Source: Cyclospora cayetanensis (lineage: Eukaryota; Apicomplexa; Conoidasida; Eucoccidiorida; Eimeriidae). From it: a stretch of DNA of 64,000 nucleotides. The DNA is taken from NCBI RefSeq assembly GCF_002999335.1, contig NW_020312347.1, positions 186,001-250,000 on the forward strand. Direction: 5' to 3'. The notes below the pieces were generated by a model. The model was given only the letters and a program-made list of their open reading frames with translations, did no database searches and was not told the DNA's origin. Shown piece after piece: positions 56,451 through 64,000 of this stretch. Each line of letters opens with the position of its first letter. Position 1 is the stretch's first letter. The translations under genes and the position numbers were made by a program.

Positions 56451-58598
56451 AGTGTTTCTCTCTTTAAGGTGACCTTCAAAAACGCGTTGTACATAATATT
56501 TGCACGCAGTGGCACGCAAACACTTAGTACTCCTGAAGAAACCATTCTAGCACGGCGTGTTCCACCACAACTAGAACGTGCAATCGGTCGATACATGCAT
56601 TTAACAAAGTACTTACTGGGTGTTGATTGTATACATTTGGAATAGTAACAAATGTCTGTGTGTACCACGGTCTACCTAACTACGCACTATGTAGGTTATG
56701 CACTGGGGTCTGCAATACCCAAGAAACGTACCGTACTCAGGAAGGCAGTTTGAATCTGGAGACCAAAAAAGGAACCAAAAGAACTTGAGTCAGTCTCACT
56801 TCAGGATATCAAGACAGAAGTGGGGCGCCTTCGTGCGTCACTCTGGAGGTAATTACTTGAAAATATGCAGATCGTATTTGCATGTTCGTTCATGCTCGTG
56901 TGCCTATGAACATTCTCCGTATCAGCCTTTCGCAAATTTTCGGTTTCTAGCCCCCCAATCTCCCACGCCGGTGGCGCGCTGGTGTACAATTGTGCAGGCC
57001 CAGCCATTCTCTTCATATGCGCGAAGCCCGTGTAAATTGCCCTGCCGAAGCGATAGGCGCCTCTTGGCATTTTTCTCTCTCGATCAAAATCCTGCAAAAA
57101 GCGCGGTCTCTGCTCTGGTAGCTCCCCTTAGACTCTGCACCTGAGTTTTTGTTTGCTGAGAAGACCGATACTGTGCAGTTGAACAAAACCTGTAACACCT
57201 TTGCAAGTCTGCTGCTCTTGCCAAGGTTGCTGTGGAGCATGGATAAGTGGATAAGGCCAAATATGAACCTTCCTAGGATGAGTATTTGAACTCGGAGTTA
57301 GGGACCGTGGAGCTATCACGAAAGAAGCCAGGGGAAGACGCTTGAGGAAAGACAGCCCAGTGTCCTATGCATACACGGCAAAAAAGGTGAAGTAAGCAAG
57401 CCAGATGTAACTTGCTCGCTGCGCATTGTTAAATATAAAACCCTGGTGCGCTTTGCAGGAATTACTAATAGGCAAAAGCAGATTTTGTAGGTGCATGCTG
57501 AGCTATAATCCGCCATAATCCTAGGGGCCTACAGAGATTCGCTTCTACGTATATTTATGCAGTCGTGCGCTGGTCTGGGGACGGGCCTCAGAGGAGGAGC
57601 CTTGTAACGGATACCCCATCCCGGCGCTCGCCACCCCTCCCAGCCCCGTTCATAACACAGCACCGCGGATGCTCTCTTCGGAGTGCCAGTAGACGCGAAA
57701 CAATTTGCGAAGTGTTGCAGAATCCTGACGATCAGTGGCCAACTTGTTTGGAGGGGGAAAATTCACCCAGACCACGTGACCGTGCAAGTAACTGACTGGC
57801 TACCTTCTACTCGTGCTGTCGTCTCTGACAAAATATAGGAACAAGAAGCCTTATGAAACACCCAGAGAATGCTTGATGAAGCCTTCAGCACTCTGACATG
57901 TCTGCTGTGCTACAGCTATCTGATAGAGGGACAGTCGGATCATGAGGCTGCTCATGGAATCCGGCCAAATTTGCACACAATATGTCATTCCTGTCCTTTA
58001 CTGCTATCTGCGAAGTCCGTGATTCCTCGTGTACTTTTGCTCCTGTGCACTGCACTGACCTTGCTCTGTGGCTCGCCATCCACTTGGCCCTTTCGACTGC
58101 AATTCGGTGCAGGGTGGCAGGCTCCTACCGGCCTTGCTAACCCAAGACCCTGCCCGCTACTTCCTTGTGCTCACGCCCCCTTGTTTCGGCATAAAATTGC
58201 CATTCCGGATCGTACAAAATAACAGTCAATGCAGCAAACCCCTGAATAGCTGTCCCGGGTGCTACTAGGCTAACTACGTGTTCGTCCTCCCCATGTAGAG
58301 AGGACGGTTTTGTGGCGAGTGTCGTGACACCCTGGAGGGCCCCTCCTGATTTCCCCGCAATAGCGGGAGAGGCCCAAGGTAGCTTTTCCTCTTCAGCCGT
58401 GGCGAGCGGCCAAACCCATTGCTCTACGGCACCGGGTGCACCTTGCATGCGTAATATATCCCCATGCGTCTGCGCCATGACAAGGGCTTTTCCTGTCAAG
58501 CTCCCTGTGATGCGCAAAAGCCGTCCCAAGCGCCTCCAAAAGGCCTTAGACCGTGGGCTCCAAGTCGCCGGGGCCTCTGACACGGTGAAAGCCTTGCC
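56451..58598. other. gene-poor stretch, 3' flank of ACBP-ankyrin gene
   Basis: Short broken frames. The minus frame at 58137-58583 is open for 148 codons but starts 16 bp beyond the ACBP-ankyrin stop and has no motif, so it is most likely 3' UTR. Confidence 0.45.
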
Positions 58599-61180
58599 TC
58601 AGTCGTCTTGCTGGGAGTCTCTGAGGCTGTTTAGCAAGGAGTCACAGGAATCTCCGTCACTGTTCTTCAGGGCCATGTTGGCACCCGCTTTCCTAAGGAG
58701 TGCAACCATATCCATTTGCTCGGCTGCGATGGCAACATGCAGCGGCGTTTCCCCCAAGTCATCTTGGTAATTCACGTCGGCTCCTGCGTACAGTACAGAG
58801 TGCAGGGCAGCAGTCTTCGGGTAAGTGATTGTCCCTTTGCGAGTGAAGGCAGGACGCGAGAGGCGATCTATACAGACCAACTTTGTTGAACTCAGAAGCA
58901 TCTCAGCAGAAGCAGTAGCAGGGAGGTGTGCGAATGGGCTGAGTGGCAACACGCCCCCGCCCCAATGGCGTCCCCCGCAATCAGGGGATTGCCGTGCCCA
59001 GAAATCTTGTTTTGTGCAACGCCTCACCATGCGCAAGAAGCATCTTGGCTATGTCGAGGTGGCCTCTGAAGAGCATACGCAAGCAGCAGGCAGGCGCATG
59101 CTGCCGCCGGGTGACAGTACACATCTCTGCAGAGCCGCCTCTTGCCAAGCTACGCAGGCAGGTTCAAGGCAACGAAGGCGTGGAGGTCTTCGCGCATGCA
59201 ACAGCGCCTCAACCAGAAACCAGCCAAAGCTACATTTAGGCGGTTCGAAAGAAAGTCTAAAGCGCCTCATACGCGAGATTGCGCACCTGTCCGCCGCAAA
59301 GTGCAAGGCTGTCATTCCCCCATCGCCAGTAGCAGACACTAGAGATCGGTTTTCTGCAACAGCAAAGAGAGTGGACAGACACCCCGGAGGTCATAAAGCT
59401 TCTTCATGCGCTGCTTCCGTTCGCGGAGAGTTCTCCACAACGGACCGCTACCTTAAAGACCCCCGCCTCCCCCTTGCTTTCCTCGTCCTTTCTTCTGTGC
59501 AACACTACACCCACAACACAGGCCAAGCTGCTGCCTGCAGAATTCGAAGTCTTATCACCTCTAAGCGCTGCCTCCACCGCCTTCGTGTCACCAGAAGCGA
59601 CTTGGCAGCAGAAAGCGTCTCCCTTGGACCTGCATGCGCTCCAAAACAGGCACACTAGCGGCAGCCTCCAATCCGTCCCCATTCGCACCCGCCTGGGGTG
59701 GCTGCGGAGGGCAGAGAGACGGCAAAGAACAAGCGCTAAGACACCCACAGCATGTGACACACGTGGAAGCTAGCTATTCAGCCAACGAGAAGTCAACAAC
59801 ACGCAGCGCTCCTTCAAGCCAGTGACAGTCGCAGCATAATTCACGCAGAGCATCCTACTGGGTGCTGTCATCCGCAGCTGCGCCTTCATTAGCCATGACC
59901 GGCCTGCTGTGTACCGGCCCAAACTGCGAGCAGAAAACATTCAACAGCAAGCTCTCGACGAGAGAGGCGGGAAGGAGGGGAAGAAACCACGCTCCTCCGT
60001 CCAGGAGGGGGGAAATCGCCGTCCAAAGCAGCAGGCAGCAGCAGTGGCTTCTGCTAACAGGCGTGGAAGTCTCTGCCCCCTCCCCATCCGCTTCCAAGGA
60101 TTTGTTTTAAGGCGCTTACGGCTACGACTGCAGTGCGAATGTGGCGGATTGTGCACTCAGCAGACACCGGCAGTGCCTACCGTTTGGGGGCGTCCCCGAG
60201 TGCTGCTTGCTGCAGGGACGGGAGGAGGTGCAGAGCTTAATATGCCGATATGCAGCGCCAGTCGCACATACATCGCCTTGGCATCCTCAGTAGACAACCC
60301 CTTGAAAGAATTCCAGACAGCCCTGAGCCTCTCAGCCGCAGCGCAGGCACGCAGAGGCCTCTCGAGCAGCTGCTGTGCACTGTTGCTCTGAGAAGCTCGT
60401 ACAATTCCACGCTATGAAAAGGCCAAATTGCCGCCCAAGATCAGAACGCCCAAGACTTAAACGCACCACTTTGCGCGAGCACGTTGCTTGTAGATGGGCG
60501 GCTCGCTGCCCGTGGCGTCTCCCTCAGTTGCTTGCTTGTACAGCCCTGAGCCAAAAGGGCAGAGCAGAGCGCAAGCAGCATGGGGTAACTGCATCCTTTC
60601 AGAAATTCAAGACAGCTCGATCCAGCGCCTCTCGGATTGCGCTGCTGGCAGAGAGGCCTCGGTGCTGCGGCTGGCGCTCGACAGCCGAGCTAACCGTAGA
60701 AGTCGAGGAGGATTGCCTGCGGCAGGCTGTGAGCGTTGGACTCCAGCGCCCCCAAAGCCTCCTCGAAGAGTTCCCCTGTTGCTGCGGCTGATGACGAGTT
60801 GGCTTTCTAAAGGCACGCAAAAACACCGCGCATCACAGGCCATGCCGCTCGCCGCTGAAGGCTAGAATCCTACAGCGTGCGAGGAAGAAGCTGCCTTCAG
60901 TGCCACACATTTTAGCGCCCTCGTGTCTCGCAGCGCTCCTCCCGGCGAGCACTACAGGTGCAAGGAGGCGAGGGGCTTCTTTCTCCCGCCTCGGAATGCT
61001 ATTTACCGGAGCTGCTGCAGAGAGCACGGCCAAGCGCTCTAGAGCGCTCAAACGCCTGCGCTCCTCTTCGCTCTCCCTCGAATGCGCCCACACCCTTCGC
61101 ATGAACAGAGCCAGCAGGAAGACCGACGCCACGCCCACCCCCACGAGGAGGGCTGGGGTAGGGCCCCCAAGCCTTGCCAT
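58599..61180 (-). CDS. membrane-anchored acyl-CoA-binding protein with ankyrin repeats (ACBD6-like)
   Basis: Binds long-chain acyl-CoA. Exons read by eye: 61007-61180, 60695-60806, about 60470-60545, 60181-60372, 59859-59923, 59559-59629, 59287-59338, 59028-59065 and 58599-58783. Phases agree except the 60470/60372 join, which is open. The start MARLGGPTPALLVGVGVASV gives an N-terminal membrane segment to about residue 27. The ACBP domain follows: ELFEEALGALESNAHSLPQA, LLDFYGLYKQATEGDA, then RLRAVWNSFKGLSTEDAKAM and YVRLA, matching the ligand-site YK.A..G and W..W..L.G.S..EA. The C-terminal half has about three ankyrin repeats (GGMTALHFAADRGHLDIAKM, LLAHGADVNYQDDLGETPLH, VAIAAEQMDMVALLRKAGAN) and ends DSQQDD. 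ACBP plus ankyrin matches ACBD6, which lacks the membrane segment; that anchor suggests work at an ER-type membrane. Confidence 0.9.
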
Positions 61181-61667
61181 TGATCTCCTCAGGGGCAGAC
61201 ACGTTGGGAGCTTAGTATCCGGCGCCGTGTAGCTGAGGCTTCCACACAGGCGTACAGGCCCTGGATATGTGTTGTTGCCTAGTGCTCAAATGGATGTGCA
61301 CATACAGCCACACTGGCTGGGGAAGATCCCCTGCGGTAGCTGCATGCGTGTTACAGCAGCTGCCTGGCTTTGTCGAGTCCATGAAACGCAGTACGGCAAC
61401 AACCCATGAATTACAAGTGTTCATGTGCATTTTCTCACTATTTGGAGGGATTTGGTGGGGGTCTGTGCCTGCTTTCACCGGGGGCTGGACTCTTGGCATG
61501 GCGCACTCCTGGACCATCCCGGTCTGCCGAATTCATTGCAAATCCATGTCTTTCGGGAATGTGCCGGACCAAACGGGCTGAAAGATGAAATCAGGCTAGG
61601 AAATCTGCGGACTTTGCAACGCGAAACGCGCGAGGCGGCCAAGTTCGAAGGCTGTACACAGAGTGGC
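61181..61667. other. divergent promoter region
   Basis: Lies between the ACBP-ankyrin start (minus) and the signal-anchor protein (plus). The plus frame is open upstream of the chosen ATG at 61668 back to 61425, so a longer N terminus is possible. Confidence 0.5.
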
Positions 61668-63871
61668 ATGGTTCCTCTGTGCGGTGGAAGCCCCTCGAGG
61701 GGAGGGACGCACGGCTCGACATCATTTAAAATTCGGATTCTAAGGCGCATTTGCCACATTCTGGTTGTCGTGGCTTTGGTAGGACACCTTGACCTCCTCC
61801 TACCTTACGCCGCATTGTGTGCATCGGGGATAGGAGTGAGGGCCGTTTCTGCCGCTTCACCAGCCGTCACAGAGCAAGCTCTGTCGACACCTAATCATTC
61901 TACCGCTTCTATCGAGGTCGCTGGAGGTTCGATTGATGGTGCACCTTCGGGTTCTGCAGCTACTGAGGACGCTGGAAGCAGCCTGACGTTCGAGGCCATT
62001 TCTTACGATGATAACTGCACCGCACCGCTTGTTATTGCCGGCGAGATTGTGCGTTGTGATGAAGGGAAGAAGGGCCCCCCATACAAGGTGCTTTCTAGGC
62101 GGGACTCGCACCAGGGGCCTCTCTTGAATCAGACCTTTCCTGTAGAAGTGCCACCGGAATGGTTTCATCGACGCAGGATGCCAGATTGGCAGAAATCTGC
62201 TGAGGATGGCACATCGGCTGGCGCTTCCTCACAAGTCCATTTAGAGGAAAGGGGAGGCGCTAGCTCTGATGTCAGCCCCACGACTCGGGAAAAGGCAGGC
62301 GGTCTGACAGATCCCCGTTTCATCCGCATCTTCGGCAACTGGGCAGCGTATTCCAGAACGCTGAACTTGTGGCTAGAAAGAGCAACCACGTCAGCGCTTC
62401 TGCGTAGGCTGGGAGGTTTGGCGGCAGACCAAGCGTCTGCAGAAGAACTCAGGCCTGGGGGCCCCGTGCACGCCACAGGGGCCCACAGTGCGCCATCGTC
62501 TGCACTTCCTGCTGCTGCATTTGCTTCTTCAACACACAAGCACCCTTCTTCCTACTGGCAGAAGTCTCTGTTTGCATCGCTCATGGAGGGCTCCTGCATA
62601 GCTCTAATCAAGCTGCCAGCAGACGGCCAAGGCACGCCCTCTCCTTCCCCGCTGAACTCTCCTGTCACGGCCATCCCTGAATCTTGCGAGGATGCTCAGC
62701 GCATGCTATTGGAGAGAGCCTCTGACGACGGTGCCTTTCAAGATGTGTTTTGGCTGGTCTGCGGCTCTGAACTGCCCCTAAGCCGTCTGAATCGCTATAT
62801 CACTTTCTCCATTTCTCAGGAAAAACTCGCCAGAGTGCTTGATGCCTTGGACTACAGCGTGGATATCTGGGAAGAACCGCATAAAGCGGTGCCACATCTC
62901 CTAGATGGCGCTAAGGGGGCCCCCCCCAGCTCAGAGGGGGGGCAGGAATCAGGCGGGAAGGAGGCAGCTCAGCAGGATGTTGCGAATGGAGAGGAGCCAA
63001 GTGGCAGGAATTCAGCCTCCCCCGAGGCACTGCCCAGTATCTTGGCCCCCCATGAGGTGGAAGCGCGGCGACTTGCTGCAGAAGGTAGTGAGCGTTTGGC
63101 CTGCCGTGCTCTTTAAGTTATGGCGTCTGACCTTGTTTTCCCTGCAGCCTACATGCGTTCTCCGCGAAAAACCCTTACCCATTCACGGAAATAATGCGTT
63201 GGCTCTGCGCTGTGCGCGCGTGTGCTTACTTCTGAATGGTGTTGAGTGCAGAAAAAAGTGAACGTGAAAGGTCTTTCAAGTGGCGTGTGGGTGTCTGCTT
63301 CATGAGTGGACTCCTTTTCACGGAAATAATGCGTTGGCTCTGCGCTGTGCGCGCGTGTGCTTACTTCTGAATGGTGTTGAGTGCAGACAAAAGTGAACGT
63401 GAAAAGTCTTTCAAGTGGCGTGTGGGTGTCTGCTTCATGAGTGGACTCCAGCAGAACGCGAAGATGCAGTTTAGGGGGAACCCGACGGATGGTACTGTCC
63501 GTCCTGCGGACGCTGTAGGAAGTGCAGCTGCAGACAAGGTGCAGGTGGAGTCTCCAGAGAGCAAGTCTAACCCTGATTTAGGGATACAGGTTGCAAGTGG
63601 AAGGGAAGCGTCTCTCGCGAAGAAAGCAGCTGCGAGTCAGAACGAAACCGCAAAACTAGAGGAGAAACAAAGGCCAACAGCAGAGGAAGCGAGGACCTTA
63701 CAGGAAGGGGCAGTGCTCGTGGGAGAACTGAAGTTTCATGTTTCCCCTGCCGTTACACCGCGCCCAAACGAAGGCTCGATGGACGAACCGGAGGATATTC
63801 AAATTCGTCATTTCATCGATGCAGGATGGATATACACCCGTGATATCCGTAAGCTCTTCATGAGCCTGTGA
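61668..63871 (+). CDS. signal-anchor protein, unknown function, two exons
   Basis: Exon 61668-63084 and exon 63387-63871 join in phase (GAA G|GTAGTG to TGCAG|AC AAA). About 630 residues. The N terminus is basic (FKIRILRR) followed by a hydrophobic segment (ICHILVVVALVGHLDLLLPY) at about residues 29-48, so a recessed signal peptide or signal anchor is likely, as in many apicomplexan secretory proteins. The body contains EAISYDDNCTAPLVIAGEIV and IRIFGNWAAYSRTLNLWLER, two cysteines near SYDDNC and EIVRC, and Ser/Ala/Gly-rich linkers. The last exon is Lys/Glu/Ala-rich and ends IQIRHFIDAGWIYTRDIRKL. I recognise no family. The ATG at 61668 was chosen because it places the hydrophobic segment closest to the start. 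Confidence 0.62.
63182..63451 (+). repeat. 135-bp tandem duplication spanning a splice acceptor
   Basis: Two adjacent near-identical copies, offset by 135 bp (for example CACGGAAATAATGCG at 63184 and 63319). Only a few bases differ, such as GCAGAAAAAAGTG against GCAGACAAAAGTG. Each copy contains a splice acceptor (GAGTGCAG) and the first part of the last exon of the signal-anchor gene. Confidence 0.95.
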
Positions 63872-64000
63872 GCAGTTTTACTGCAAGCAAAGGAGGGAAG
63901 GGAGTTGGCGGTCTCGCTCGCTTCCTTGTGCCTCTGTCTGCCTGCCGTGTTCATTCGGTCTATTCGGCTCTAAACTGGCTGCAAATCGTGTTTTCGTGTC

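Noticed and set aside
58137..58583. Separate minus-strand gene of 148 codons
   Set aside because: It lies immediately beyond the ACBP-ankyrin stop, has no motif and no splice support; 3' UTR is simpler.

Overview
The window looks like nuclear chromosomal DNA of a coccidian apicomplexan of the Eimeriidae (Eimeria or Cyclospora type). The evidence is GC-rich, intron-dense genes with short exons; a six-cysteine SAG-type GPI-anchored surface antigen; an ApiAP2 transcription factor with a poly-Ser (AGC)n run; degenerate Ty3/gypsy retroelements; and a block of plastid-like AT-rich DNA matching an apicoplast. Most genes are spliced, so they were rebuilt here by joining conserved protein segments across GT..AG introns with matching phase. 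Exon borders are read by eye and the ends of several genes stay open.

Layout. 2.9-12.3 kb, minus: valyl-tRNA synthetase in at least 17 exons, with introns full of TA/CA microsatellites. 13.6-15.7 kb, plus: an ACOT9-like acyl-CoA thioesterase with a mitochondrial-type presequence. 16.5-17.8 kb, plus: a tentative many-exon type I membrane protein. 19.4-22.8 kb, minus: a complete six-exon GSK3/shaggy kinase. 24.8-25.8 kb: an inverted pair of a dispersed repeat. 26.5-28.8 kb, plus: SAG-like surface antigen with a long Ser/Ala/Glu-rich insert. 29.7-30.1 kb, minus: a small secreted/membrane protein. 30-37 kb: gene-poor, holding an internally deleted gypsy element. 37.3-40.5 kb, plus: ApiAP2 protein. 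41.1-41.9 kb, minus: secretory DnaJ protein. 43.1-44.8 kb, minus: CHMP1-type ESCRT-III protein hidden in seven small exons or fewer. 45.6-47.2 kb, plus: tentative secreted protein. 48.3-50 kb (possibly to 51 kb or beyond), minus: an unrecognised but well-spliced gene. 51.71-52.55 kb: nuclear insertion of apicoplast DNA (trnQ plus broken tufA). 53.5-57 kb: a second gypsy relic and more dispersed repeats. 58.6-61.2 kb, minus: membrane-anchored acyl-CoA-binding protein with ankyrin repeats. 61.7-63.9 kb, plus: a signal-anchor protein whose last exon carries a 135-bp tandem duplication.

The genes are ordinary eukaryotic neighbours, not an operon. Two (ACOT9-like thioesterase and ACBP-ankyrin) share acyl-CoA chemistry, and three (SAG, the small membrane protein, the signal-anchor protein) are surface or secretory. 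The most unusual content is the foreign or decayed DNA: the apicoplast insert, two gypsy relics, an unnamed repeat family, and the exon-duplicating tandem repeat.
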